NCBI GenBank assembly: GCA_013400155.1
Contig: VXBM01001559.1
Location: 39,278 to 103,277, forward strand
Source: Helopsaltes ochotensis
Taxonomy: Eukaryota; Chordata; Aves; Passeriformes; Locustellidae
Direction: 5' to 3'
Length of the DNA stretch: 64,000 nucleotides
Position 1 is the stretch's first letter; every line of letters begins with the position of its first letter. Both the position numbers and the translations under genes were made by a program. Shown in pieces: positions 25,926 through 35,779 of the stretch. The notes below the pieces were generated by a model. That model was not told the origin of the DNA and made no database searches. It saw nothing but the letters and a program-made list of their open reading frames with translations.

Positions 25926-26385
25926 TGTAGGACTTGATCCCTTGGGAAGGCTGAGCTGGAGCAGAGACTGGACAGAGCTGGAGAATAAAGCAGAGATTTA
26001 TTGAAAGGCCTCAAGGATCCACCTTGGGCAGGACAAGAGCCTGGCCAGGGCTGCACCCAAGGGGGACCCAAAATGGTCCCAAAATGGACAAAGGGTGCCC
26101 AGGTCTCCCCCTTGGATCAGTTGGGGTCCATTTGCACCTTGGGGTTTCATTGTCCCAGCCCAGCTCCAGGCTGTGCAGTCCCATCCTTCTTGTTCCTCCC
26201 TCCAGCCCCCGGTGTTTGTGCTCTGGGGCTGGAAACTTGTCCCAGTTGTCCTTGGAGTGCAGCAGGAGAAGGATTTGTTTTGTGTCCCTGCTGTGTGCAG
26301 AGAGCTGAGTGACCCTGAGGGTGAGCCCAGAGTTGCTCCCTGGGCAGCACAGGACCTGAAAATCATGAAAGCAAAAACTTAAGGC
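25926..26385 (-). mobile_element. Probable retroviral LTR (minus orientation), ends uncertain
   Basis: This block of compositionally distinct, C-rich sequence has, on the minus strand, a polyadenylation signal within CAATAAATCTCTGCTTTATT near 25985-26005, as in an LTR R/U5 region. It contains the near-repeat CCAAAATGGTCCCAAAATGG. I infer an LTR from composition, signal placement and resemblance to songbird endogenous retroviral LTRs. I could not define a target-site duplication, and the 245-residue open frame across it is not a recognisable protein. Confidence 0.5.
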
Positions 26386-27555
26386 ATCAGACTGATGTTT
26401 AATAATTAATCCAAAGTCACAATACAACCTACCTGATGCTTCAGATGAGTTTTCTATACTCCCGCCATCATTTTCACATTAAACTCTCTTTTTTCTGTCT
26501 TAAGAGGTATAAAAGCACACCTGACTTACTTTAGGGGAGGCACAGAAATCAAAGAATTTCAAATTATTATGTGAACTGTAAAATAAAATTTAAAAAAAAA
26601 TAAATTTTATGCTGTGCTAAAAGCCTCCCTTTATTATTTTATTTCTTTAGGTGCTTTCTCCTTTCCCGTAAGCTCAAAATCAGTCTTTGCTTGGATTTTA
26701 CTTTTAACAAAACCCTTCTCCTACCATTTGGTGAAGGTTTTTCCAATCTCTAATTAACCTTTGACTGCCAGGGTTAAAAGGGGAAGAACAACCTGAAGCC
26801 CTGTGACCTCTCCGGAGGATGCAGAGCTAAACTGATGTGGACATTTAAGCTGCTGTAGGGGTCAGTGAAGTGCCGGGAAGGTTTTTTGGTTTTTTTTCCC
26901 TGGTTTCTGGTCAGAGCGATTTGCAGCAGCTGCAAATCGTGCACGGTGCAGCAGCTCCACTCCCTGGCTCAAGGCAGCTCCTCCTCCTGCATCCCCAGCT
27001 GAGCCAAAATCCACCCAGGGTTCAGCAAAGTCGGATTTTCAGCCCAATTCGGGTGAAACACTGAGCACAGCGGGTTAGGGGGTGGGTTTGGCATCGTTCC
27101 AACAATTTATTTTGGGAGAGCAAAAGAAAGGGAGAGGGAGATTTCCAGTGTAAACTCAAGGTTTTATCATTTCCCACTGTGATAGTTGTGGTTTTAGGGT
27201 ATTTAGCAGCGTGGGCGGTGTTTTGGAAATGTGTGAGTCTTTCTTACTTCAAAACAGTCCCCTAAAAATAATTTTAAAAAAATCCACAAAAAAGTTCCTA
27301 CATCCATTTTTGTTATTCTTCTTAGAGTCTGATGAAACTTCATGATAACCAGATATTTAACAACATCAACCATCTTCTGAAAACCCTCTCCCACGCATAA
27401 ATACACGGGGCTAATACAGAAATAAAGATTTAAACTTGCAGTTCTTCTCTGGGCTCTGCTACATCCTTTCCTCTTATGGGAGTCAAACTTTTATCAAAAT
27501 CAAATTGCAACCTATTATCATTATGAATTAATTATTTTTGTCCATCTAATTTCAG

Positions 27556-27591
27556 GCTGGGAGGTGGATAATCTGGGGCAAACCCATGCAG
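27556..27591 (+). CDS. ADCYAP1R1: ADCYAP1R1 exon: 36-nt ectodomain cassette microexon
   Basis: A 36-base candidate microexon lies between the acceptor ...CATCTAATTTCAG and a strong donor CAG|GTAAGAG. With the split G from the previous exon it reads GWEVDNLGQTHA and leaves a single G, so its phase (1 in, 1 out) fits both neighbours and it can be included or skipped without a frameshift. It sits where mammalian PAC1 has a 21-base exon (VWETETI), and the shared W-E supports homology, but it is 15 bases longer. In mammals this exon and the next form the ectodomain cassette removed in the PAC1-short variants, which changes affinity for PACAP and VIP. The peptide is acidic and polar, as expected for the flexible ectodomain loop. 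I rely on splice sites, phase and position; a neighbouring site could shift the exact edges. Confidence 0.8.
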
Positions 27592-28209
27592 GTAAGAGCC
27601 AGTTGTGCTGCCTACGTCCTCGGCATTTCTGTTCCCAGAAATTGTGTGCACGTGATAATTTCAGATAATTAAAAAGTTGTCTGTGTATCAACCACTATGG
27701 CAATGATTCACACACTTAACTGTAATACTTGCACAAAAAGTGAGATGAAAAATCTCCAAAGTCTCTATAAATCAATGTGATTTTACCTAAAGCCACAAAA
27801 TTAAACTATCTTATTTGAAACAATTAGTCACTGCTCTTTTGTCATTGATGGATGGAAATAATTTTTCATGAATTCTCTGAAAACTGGTCGTATTTAAACA
27901 CCTGGGATTCTTAAATGTAAATTCCTATAGAAAAATAAATTTGACTACTATATTTTTGCAATGAACTTTGCCCCTGTTTATTGTATGTGTTTTTAGTTCT
28001 AAATTTAGAGGTTCAACTTTGATTTAAACTCTCAAGTAAAGCTGTGTTTACTTCCCGAGAAGGCAGCACCAAGTATTTATTGCCTTTGGGCTTGATCTAA
28101 ACAAATAAAAATCAATTGCACTCCATTCACTGATTTCCACAGAGACCAGTTTGGGCTCTAATAGAAAACACAATCAAAACAATTTCATACCCAATTTCCA
28201 CTTCTCTAG
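27592..28209. other. Intron between the two cassette microexons
   Basis: This 618-base intron is AT-rich and has no repeat or extra exon that I can identify. Its short length keeps the 36- and 42-nt microexons close together. Confidence 0.85.
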
Positions 28210-28251
28210 GTGATTATGACCTGCTGGAAAGCACAGCCCAGTCCCTCCTAG
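28210..28251 (+). CDS. ADCYAP1R1: ADCYAP1R1 exon: 42-nt ectodomain cassette microexon
   Basis: This 42-base exon has the same length as the corresponding mammalian cassette exon. The acceptor is ...CCACTTCTCTAG and the donor is TAG|GTAAGTAAC, close to consensus. With the split G it reads GDYDLLESTAQSLL and leaves one G, so it is phase 1 at both ends and skippable in frame. The mammalian peptide (GESDFGDSNSLDLS) differs in sequence but is similarly acidic and Ser/Leu-rich. Together with the 36-nt exon 619 bases upstream it gives a 26-residue insert against 21 in mammals. Length, phase and position make the assignment firm. Whether both exons are always included in this species cannot be read from DNA. 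Confidence 0.9.
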   Translation: MIMTCWKAQPSPS

Positions 28252-28541
28252 GTAAGTAACAGAACCATGGAAAAATTTGTCTCTCCTTTTATTTATCGCT
28301 GTTAAAAAGGAAGCTCTCACCTTTTTTTTTTTTTCCCCTGCAATTTTGGTATTATTTTCTAATCAGTTCTAATGGTTACGACATTTTTTGTTCTGTTGCT
28401 TTTAGCAATATTATGAAAATTTATTCCTCCCCTATTAAGCCTTGCAATCTAAGAAGTGTGCTGCTATAAATTATATCTACCTGCTTAACTGTAATTACTA
28501 AATGGTGTTAAAGGAAGTCAGCACCATGATTCAGTGCTGCT

Positions 28542-28543
<2 letters not shown>

Positions 28544-28597
<54 letters not shown>
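28544..28597. repeat. Poly-T tract, 54 bases
   Basis: An uninterrupted T run; its true length is likely variable or imprecise in the assembly. Confidence 0.95.
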
Positions 28598-28962
28598 CCA
28601 TGAAAAACTAGGGATGAATGTGCAGGAGTAATTTAACAAAATTTGCCAAGTAATGCAATGTTCTTAAATGAATGCTGTGATTAAAGAGATAGATTCTGCT
28701 GCATGGATGGCAAACAGATTCTCTAAAATAAGGTTAAAAATGAGGTTATGGGAGACTAAACTGCTCTAAGAATGCAAAGCAGCACAACTTAACAGCAAAA
28801 AGCAAACCCAAAACTTGGAAATTTCCATCACTTTTCGTCAAGGTGCAACTGAAACTCCAAAAAGTGTGAACATTTGATAAATAGAGGCTGTTCCTTCAGG
28901 CTGGAAAGGAAGAAGTGCAGCAGCAACCCATCCCTAATTTTTTAGGAAAGCCACTGAGCTTT

Positions 28963-29012
28963 GGGAGGAATAATGGGAAGAATAATGGGAGGAATAATGG
29001 GAGGAATAATGG
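28963..29012. repeat. 13-bp tandem repeat (GGGAGGAATAAT)
   Basis: About four near-identical units of GGAAGAATAATGG / GGAGGAATAATGG follow one another. Read on the minus strand they give a repetitive Leu/Phe/Pro-rich open frame with no protein meaning. Confidence 0.85.
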
Positions 29013-30569
29013 TGTTTTAAAAAAGCCCCCACAGGGGCTGTCCCATCTCAGGCAGCTTTGTGGGTAAATGAGTGTCAGGAAATTCTTCCTCTTCTGCCCC
29101 CAACTCTTCATTCCCAGAATGGTTTTAATGCCTAAGTGTGTCAGTGAAACCATATAGGAGCTGGTTCTTATATGAGGTTAGCCAAAAAAATATGGTATTT
29201 AGGCCAATATTTGCTTAAAATTAAGGTTATAAACCAGGACTGGAATAATTAATAGACAGAGGAAGGTGAGAAGCTCTGAGTTCACCAACTGAGGCCACCC
29301 TGGGCATCTGGAGATGGAAAAGAATGCACTGCCATGAAGACAGGGATGGGAGAGAGATTCCCAGTCCATGTTCCTTTGTTTTCTGCAGACCCTTCCCACA
29401 AAGTCACTCTGGGATCAGAGCCAGGGCTTGGAGATAAATGAGTGGGATGTGTTTTATCTGCCTACAGGAGAGCAATCCAGCTGCCTCTCCACGGGTATAT
29501 AAACGCTATCTGAGATACCCCACCGTGTCCTGGGACCAAAAAGAATCACGTCAGCCAGGTGTTTTCTCACCAGCCCCATGCGTGTGCCTCAGATAGAAAC
29601 CATTAAAAATTGCACCAAGGGCCTCTTTTTAAGCACTGGCCTTCCCCTTTGGCCACGTGGAGCGGGGATATCTTCCTCAAAGCTGTGCTCCCGAGATGCC
29701 TTTTTGAAAGAAATGGACATTTACTTTGATCTTCAATGGCTGAAAACTGAGCTTTTTTAGCGAGCGGACTGTTGACAAAATTCCTCTGTTAGGATGGAAA
29801 CTTTTTGTCCGTTAGATTTTGCACTTTCTGAAGAAGGGTCATGCTCTTCTGCAGAAGGTTGATTCCCCTTATAAAAGCAGGCTAATTACCTGAAAACGTA
29901 TTTTTGTTTTAGAAAGGTTTGGTGCACCCAAGGTCAAGGTCTGCTATAAGATTTCATCCCTCCTCATGTTTGACTCTTTGCAGCAATGTGATTCTGGGTT
30001 TCCAAAAGGAGCAAAACTGCAGGGCCACTTTTTATGAGTGTTTGGAGAGGGGTTTACTTAGCTCTCTACGCTATCAAATGACTCAAGGAATCGCCATAAG
30101 TCAGATTAGATCAGCTCAAAAATAACAGCTTTTTTGGAGTTCCGTGAAAGTTTACGTAATTGTCATTGCATGTCGTTTGGTTTAGCAGCTGCAGGAAGAT
30201 CCTGTTCTCCAATAAGCAGAGATAATTGATTAATAAACTGTATCTACAGCTGCACAGGGAGGCATTTAGCTGACCCCTGGCTCAGCTACTTGAGAATGAG
30301 ATTTTTGGTGCCCCGGAGACGCTGAATGTACTGATTAAATGCTTTTCCTCTCTGGTGACCAAATGTAGAAATAGCCATCCATAGGTGCCTGTTAGGACTG
30401 GATCATTAAAGACATGATGAAATTTCCAGAATTAAATCTATGGATTTAATTAGTTAGACCAACAGTGCTTCCAGCAGAACTGTGGGGTTTTCTTTGCACC
30501 AAGGGGAGGAAGGGGATGTCTTGTGGTGTTTTTCTTGGGATGTCACATTCCCTCCTTCCCTTGGCACAG

Positions 30570-30673
30570 GGGACATCAGCAGGAATTGCACTGAAGATGG
30601 CTGGTCTGAACCCTTCCCTCATTATTATGATGCCTGCGGCTTCGATGAGAACGAAACAGAGTCTGATAACCAG
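30570..30673 (+). CDS. ADCYAP1R1: ADCYAP1R1 exon: distal ectodomain and stalk
   Basis: This 104-base exon follows the acceptor ...CCCTTGGCACAG and ends at CAG|GTGGGAA. It reads GDISRNCTEDGWSEPFPHYY followed by DACGFDENETESDNQ and ends on a whole codon. RNCTEDGWSEPFPHY is a signature of PAC1/VPAC/secretin-group receptors. The Cys in RNC and the one in DAC are the fourth and last visible ectodomain cysteines, which pair with cysteines of the upstream exons in the conserved three-disulfide fold. N-C-T is a conserved glycosylation sequon. A second sequon, N-E-T, lies in the stalk before TM1 and is absent from mammalian PAC1 as I recall it. The next exon starts with DYYYL, which completes the stalk. 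Confidence 0.98.
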
Positions 30674-31211
30674 GTGGGAATTAACCTCATAATTAAAAAC
30701 AAATGAAGAGAGGGAGGGGGGGGAAACAGCAGACTGCTTTCTGTCCAGCCTCTGGTCTTGTTCTGTTTTGATAGCAATTAGAACAAACAATCAGAGGGAT
30801 ATAAAGCTGTGAGAAGTGAGATCTGACTCCTTCCTGTGCCTGTATTGAGTATTTATAGAAGGTGAGCTTTTGGTGTTGATGTAGCTTGGGACTTCTAGAA
30901 TCGCAGGCTAACCCTCAATTCTACCCCTGTTGATAAAGAATCTCTTAGCCAACTGGTTTTGGGGTTTTTTTTTTTCTACAGACACTTATTTTCAAAACAC
31001 TATAGATAACCTTTGCTAGCTCACTGATTAATAACCTCATGGAGTGCAGACACAGCCATAGAGCACAGCTTGATGTGCAGTGAGATCTCAGAGGACGTGA
31101 GGACAAACCAGGCTGTCCCAGAAGCAAATCCTACCCTCTGGCTCCCCCTGCACGTTGGCAGGTGTGTGGCTGTTCCTGAGGGTTTAATCCTGTGGTTTTT
31201 TGCCTCCCAAG
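30674..31211. other. ADCYAP1R1 intron before the TM1 exon
   Basis: A 538-base intron with no repeat recognised apart from short G and T homopolymers (30715-30722, 30960-30975). Confidence 0.85.
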
Positions 31212-31309
31212 GATTACTACTATCTCTCGGTGAAGGCCCTGTACACGGTGGGATACAGCACGTCCCTGGTTTCCCTCACCACTGCCATGGTCATTCTGTG
31301 TCGCTTCAG
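31212..31309 (+). CDS. ADCYAP1R1: ADCYAP1R1 exon: transmembrane helix 1
   Basis: This 98-base exon runs from the acceptor TTGCCTCCCAAG to CAG|GTGAGTG. It begins DYYYLSVKALYTVGYS, continues through a hydrophobic helix (SLVSLTTAMVILC) and ends RF plus AG of a split Arg codon (phase 2). It is nearly identical to mammalian PAC1. The KALYTVGYS motif is a class B TM1 hallmark, and these residues help contact the N-terminus of the bound peptide. Retroviral LTR sequence starts only 15 bases after the donor (see the LTR entries), so the donor is intact but its downstream context is largely transposon-derived. Confidence 0.99.
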
Positions 31310-31324
31310 GTGAGTGGGGACACC

Positions 31325-31997
31325 TGTTTGTCGCTGCTGAGCATAGCAAAAACGACACAAGACAATCGGAAGATGAAAGAGGGCAAAGAGAGGGTTGACC
31401 TTTATTCTTCTCCATTATATAGTTTTCAGATCCATGCCAAGGATTGGCAGAGGGTGTCACCACCTCTCCAATCCCATTGGTCAAAGTAACAATCAATCAA
31501 GTGTTCCTTCACTAAGGAAATACGGGAATGTTTACAACTGTTTCCCAAAACATCTCTATCTATTGCTAACACCAGTGTGAGAAAGAACTAAGAACTGTGA
31601 AAAACATCAAGAACTCTGACTCCGCTTTAGAAACTGAACAACATCAGAAAGGCTGCAAAAGTCAGGGCAACACCTGTTGCTCTGATTCTTGCAGCCTTTC
31701 TGAGGTTTTTACACAGTTTCTTGATGTTCTTTCATAGTTCAAAGTTCTCTCTTTCTTACACGAGTGTTACAAATAGAAAGTATGTTTATGAAAAGAGGAA
31801 GGATGTTTACCTTCTTTGTTGGGAGAAGGAACAAGTGCTGGACTGTTGGTTTGACCAGTGTGATTGGAGGGACGACGACATTCTCCTCCAAAACATGGTC
31901 TAGCTGAAAATAGTATATGAGTAGAGTCAGAAATAAAACTGCCTCTTTTGTTTCATGTCCTGAAAAGTAGACAGAGTCCGTGTGCCCAACAGTGACA
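31325..31997 (+). mobile_element. Older solo LTR (plus), split by a second LTR, 6-bp target-site duplication
   Basis: The element starts TGTT (31325-31328), is interrupted, and resumes at 31675-31997 as TGTTGCTCTGATTCTTGCAG ... CCCAACAGTGACA (323 bases). The direct repeat GACACC at 31319-31324 and 31998-32003 flanks the whole, so this LTR inserted first. It has AATAAA in GTCAGAAATAAAACTGCC on the + strand. It shares GGACTGTTGGTTTGACCAGT with the LTRs at 6653 and 12704. The left duplication begins 10 bases after the exon end at 31309, and the LTR 15 bases after it. Confidence 0.9.
31329..31672 (-). mobile_element. Younger solo LTR (minus), nested 4 bp inside the older LTR
   Basis: This 344-base LTR lies on the minus strand, starting TGTTGCCCTGACTTTTGCAG and ending GCTCAGCAGCGACA. 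It is flanked by the direct repeat CCTGTT at 31323-31328 and 31673-31678. The repeat equals the last two bases of flank plus the first four of the older LTR, so this copy landed at base 4 of it. The two now stand head to head and can pair over most of their length. Its minus-strand AATAAA lies in GAAGAATAAAGGTC. Confidence 0.92.
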
Positions 31998-32003
31998 GAC
32001 ACC

Positions 32004-32462
32004 AGCACTGAGCTGGTCAGGCCCCGGAGGAGGGAAGCTGGAGCTCAGCTGACCCAAACAGAGCTAAAGGATTTATCTCACCAGAAGTAGAATAAGAAGG
32101 GGGAAATCCTTCAGCAGAGTTGCTCCCCCAGCTTGGACACGCTCCAGAAGTCACATTTCAGCAGAGTGTAAATGCAGCAGAAGCTGTGGGTCTGGTTCGT
32201 GAAACTTCACGAGCTGCATTGGGCTCGTTCTGTTGCCTATTTTACGCTGCTCTGCATCCTTTTACAAGAAAATCCCCAAATCCTCCTCTTTCTCAGGTTT
32301 CGAGTCAGTACAAACACAGTTTTGGCTTAGATGTTGCTGTTCTTAGCACCAAGGTGCTCTGGTCAGGTGTTTTCAAGCCCAGTGTGACATTTCCACAAAG
32401 TAAAACTATTTTTCTTCCTTATTTCTCTTCTTTCCCCCTCTCCCTTCCTCTTTCCTTTCCAG
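32004..32462. other. ADCYAP1R1 intron between nested LTRs and TM2 exon
   Basis: Unique-looking sequence ending in a long polypyrimidine tract (32403-32460) for the downstream acceptor. No further repeat is recognised. Confidence 0.8.
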
Positions 32463-32595
32463 GAAGCTTCACTGCACTCGGAATTTCATCCACATGAACC
32501 TTTTTGTTTCATTCATCCTCCGTGCAATATCCGTGTTCATTAAGGATGGGGTTCTTTATGCTGAGCAGGATGGAAACCACTGTTTCATCTCCACG
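32463..32595 (+). CDS. ADCYAP1R1: ADCYAP1R1 exon: ICL1, transmembrane helix 2, ECL1
   Basis: This 133-base exon lies between the acceptor ...TCCTTTCCAG and ACG|GTGAGTC. The split Arg codon is completed and followed by KLHCTRNFIHMNLFVSFILR (ICL1 and TM2 with the class B R-N-x-I-H-x-N motif), then AISVFIKDGVLYAEQDGNHC and FIST, which is the end of TM2 and ECL1. It ends on a whole codon. Compared with mammalian PAC1 as I recall it, FIKDWILYAEQD is FIKDGVLYAEQD here, so a Trp at the TM2/ECL1 boundary is replaced by Gly. The upstream polypyrimidine tract (32403-32460) is strong. Confidence 0.99.
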
Positions 32596-33707
32596 GTGAG
32601 TCAAACTGAAACCAAATCCTTCTCCTTTGCTTTTTTTCAGCACAAGATAACAAAAATCAGCAGGGCAGGGAGCAGTCTGTGGAGTATCACGAGCTGAGAA
32701 GTTATTAGGTAAAAGGTAGTTGGTGTTTATCTTCCAGTTCACGGCCAGACTGGATGTTTCATCTCGTGATGTCACCAGCGTGCCTCAGAACAAACCTACA
32801 GGTTTAATTTTCTGACTCTGCCCTGATTGTTCCTCCCTTCCCCAGCTCTGCTCTGTGAGGGGTGGGATGAGAGCAGACATGAGCAATTTCCTTCCTCTGA
32901 AGGTCTGGTTTTACTCCAGAGCCTCGTTTCTTCTGGATGTCAGGCACATGCAAACAGGGCGACCATTCAGACACAGAGAATGCACCTGATGGTCACATTC
33001 TCAGAAAATGATCAGCATTTCCCACACCTTTGTCTCTTAAATGTGTAGTTTCATGCAGCTCACTCTTTCACTGATGCATTTAGCATTTATTATGTGTAAA
33101 TCCCAATTCCTTTCACATTTAAGGCTAGTATTTGATATAAATCAGCTCATTGGGTGTAATTATGATAGGATTACAAACTGAGGTCTCCTTTATGCACCCA
33201 GTTATGAGCTAAATTCCATGTGAGTCACTTCCACAAGGCAAGTGCAGCTGTGTAGTTTCTTAGTCAGCCTTTTCTTTGTCATTGAAACTAGTTTCTGCTC
33301 TCAGTTCTTCCCCATGAGAAAGCTGAAGCCATGTTAGGTCTGTAATTTATTCCTGCCACTCTTCCAATGGTGGCATCTGCCTCTTTGTTTGGAAACACTT
33401 GAAGCATAAAACATGCTAAAATCAGCCATTTTAGGACCAGATCTTCAGCCTGGGAAGAGCTTCCATGAAGAAACTCGAGATCTGATGGTTTAAACACCTT
33501 GATGGTAGGTTTGGCCAGGAGGATGAAGTCAAAGTGAGACTTAATCACTGCCTCCAACAGGAGCTTCCATTTTATACACAGATTCCTGCTCAGATTTGTT
33601 GGAAAATCTTTTGTAGGAGTAATGGCATCTCGCTGGGGTGCAGCATTGGAAAGCCCAGTGTGTCCTACTCTCACAGGGTAGAGCTTGGTTTGTTGCCACC
33701 TTGATTT

Positions 33708-34075
33708 GTCACAGAATCATTTAGGTTGAAAAAGCCCTCTGAAACTGAGTCCAACCATTCCCAAGCACAGCCAAAATTCACACTTAACTACATCCCCAAG
33801 TGCCACATTTACATATCTTTTAAACATCTCCATGTATGGTGACTCTACCACCGGCCTGGACACTGTTCCAGTGATTGACAATCCTCTCAGGAAAGAAATT
33901 TTCCCTTAATATCCAAACTAAACCTCCCCTGTTGCAATTTAAGACAATCTCATCTCGTCCTAGCATTTATTACCTGGGAGGAGAGACTGACCTTGTTACA
34001 ACTCCTCCTGTCAGGGAGTTGTAGAGAGAAATAATGTCCTCTCTAAGCCCCTTTTTCTCAAGCCTCAACAATCTC
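33708..34075 (-). mobile_element. CR1 LINE 3' fragment (minus orientation), old copy
   Basis: GTCACAGAATCATTTAGGTT and GAAAAAGCCCTCTGAAACTG, followed by CTAAACCTCCCCTGTTGCAA and AATGTCCTCTCTAAGCCCCT, match a long, diverged CR1 3' region. Confidence 0.88.
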
Positions 34076-34529
34076 TGTTGCTTCTTTTTTTTTAATTTTA
34101 TATTTTATTTTAATTTTATTTCTAGCTTTAATTTTTCTTTAATTTGCTCCTTCCCCATCCTGTCCATGAATGAAAGCTTCCATCTTTTCTTCTTTTTTTA
34201 CAGCTGATCACCCAGCCTCCTTTTTCCTCACACTTCCTTCCATTTTCTGTCCTTGAGTGACAACCCTGATGATGGATGGCAGGGAAGTGCAATTCCCAGC
34301 TGCACACGGGAGGGTTCATCCTTTCAGATCCCACTCTCCAGGCTTTCCACAGTCATCCTGCCATTCCACATCCTTCTCTGGGTTTCTCGGTGCACAGCTG
34401 GATTTTTTTCTTCTCTGCATTTAATCCTGAAAAGGGGCTTAAGTCCAGCAATTGGTGTTCACTGGGGCTGTGAGCCCTCAGCAATGCAGGACGTGCTCAA
34501 GCTGTTCTGAAATGCTCCTTGACCACTTC

Positions 34530-34850
34530 CCACTGGTAAAATTGGCTTCTTCCCCATCCAGGCTTTGCTGTCTAAGTGATACCTGACATTCTTCACGTTC
34601 TTTAAAACCTTCAGTGATTCAGTCTTACACGTGGCCAGAGTGGAATGAGCCCTGTGAAGATGGATCAAGTCTGAGGGGTGACCTGCAGCCTCCCAGAGTG
34701 GCTTAGCAATAGCAAGAAAACTTCTCTGGCTGTGCTTTGTAGAAGAAAAGGTTTTAATAGTGACAAAAATACCCAACAGTATTTAACAAAGGAAATTATA
34801 AGTCAAATACAATGTAGAGAGAACTCTTGCACTGGCTAAGGCAGTCCAAA
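34530..34850 (-). mobile_element. LTR-like repeat, copy C (minus), upstream of the TM3 exon
   Basis: On the minus strand this segment contains TATTAAAACCTTTTCTTCTA, CCACTCTGGGAGGCTGCAGG and CATTCCACTCTGGCCACGTG. The same blocks occur on the + strand at 35840-35980. The polyadenylation-like ATTAAA and the size suggest an LTR of another family from the one at 31325, but I cannot fix its ends. Confidence 0.65.
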
Positions 34851-35244
34851 AAAAAACACTGAGGAGTTCTGTGCAGTCTTCTAAGTACTTAATGGTTTAG
34901 GTGGGCTTTTTGGAACTTTGCCCCATGGAATTGGCAACAGGTTTTGAGGTGCAGGTGCAGGCATCCAACCAGCATCTCTGTTTGGCACTGGCCAGATACT
35001 GGGAAAAGAAATCAAAGTTTCTGGGTCCTTCACCTTATAAGAACAGCAAGGGGTGAGTCTTAAATCTTTCCCTATATGGAAATGCCTTCTGGGGTGTGGG
35101 GTTCATTCCTACATTTCACCATTAAAAGCGTGTAACCCCATCCCCAGCTCTTTCCACACAGAGATTTGGTGAGGTTGAAAGCATTTTTTTCTGTTAGGCC
35201 GAAGCAAGGGCGGAAATAACTTTGCTCTTCTCGATCCTCTGCAG

Positions 35245-35398
35245 GTGGAATGCAAGGCAGTGATGGTGTTTTTTCACTACTGTGTCATGTCCAACTACTT
35301 CTGGCTGTTCATCGAGGGGCTGTACCTCTTCACCTTGTTGGTGGAAACCTTCTTCCCGGAGAGGAGATACTTTTACTGGTACACAATCATCGGCTGGG
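35245..35398 (+). CDS. ADCYAP1R1: ADCYAP1R1 exon: TM3, ICL2 and start of TM4
   Basis: This 154-base exon follows the acceptor TCGATCCTCTGCAG and ends TGGG|GTAGGT, leaving one base of a Gly codon. It reads VECKAVMVFFHYCVMSNYFW, then LFIEGLYLFTLLVETFF, then PERRYFYWYTIIGW. The Cys in VEC is the TM3 cysteine that pairs with ECL2. YFWLFIEGLYL is the class B TM3 signature, with its Glu and Tyr in the conserved intramembrane polar network. IIGWG starts the TM4 GWGxP motif, completed by TP in the next exon. Related LTR-like repeats in opposite orientations lie on both sides within a few hundred bases. The frame stays open past the donor, but the peptide there is not receptor-like, so I treat it as intron. 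Confidence 0.99.
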
Positions 35399-35779
35399 GT
35401 AGGTGGCGATTCTTGTCTCAGTCGTGTCTGGGTGTGCAGGGTGACTCCACACACCTTCCACATCAGGTTTCAAGCTATGATTTTAGTCGTCATAGAGAAG
35501 TGCTGCTGCACTGCACCAAGCAAACGATTCTGTATAAGGAAGAGGGTTCCGGTTTCACCCCAGGACCTTGTAAGGGCAGAACACCAGAAACTTCTTTGCT
35601 TTCCTGACAGTGATTGGCTCCATGCCAAGGTAAAAACACTGATGGGTCTCTTTAGCTGTTCCTCAGAAACGTGGCTAGATTCTACTGGCAGCAAGACAAA
35701 CTGTCCCTCCTTGGTCACTGTACACTTAAGAAGGAGCACAGAGGTGCTCAGGGATTTTTGGGGTGGCCAGTCAAGTGTC

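Larger units (their letters stand above)
14251..27555. other. Long ADCYAP1R1 intron between ectodomain exons
   Basis: About 13.3 kb separate the first ectodomain exon seen here from the first cassette microexon. No exon fits the phase and PAC1 homology inside. The intron holds CR1 fragments at 20630-20925, 21138-21310, 22832-23112 and 25592-25830, an AT-rich tandem array at 23780-24260, a probable LTR at about 25926-26385, and very AT-rich DNA at 15180-15610. The remainder is unannotated. Confidence 0.85.
28252..30569. other. ADCYAP1R1 intron
   Basis: The intron contains a 54-base poly-T run (28544-28597) and a 13-bp tandem repeat (28963-29012). No CR1 tail or exon is seen in the rest. Confidence 0.8.
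32596..35244. other. ADCYAP1R1 intron before the TM3 exon
   Basis: The intron carries a degenerate CR1 copy (33708-34075) and an LTR-like repeat in minus orientation (about 34530-34850). The rest is unremarkable. Confidence 0.85.

Noticed and set aside
25334..26071. 245-residue open frame on the - strand
   Set aside because: It runs across a CR1 fragment and a probable LTR. Composition explains its openness, and no retroviral or cellular domain is visible.
35399..35607. Extension of the TM3 exon frame past the donor
   Set aside because: The downstream peptide does not match any receptor, and the donor GTAGGT fits phase with the TM4 exon at 40734.
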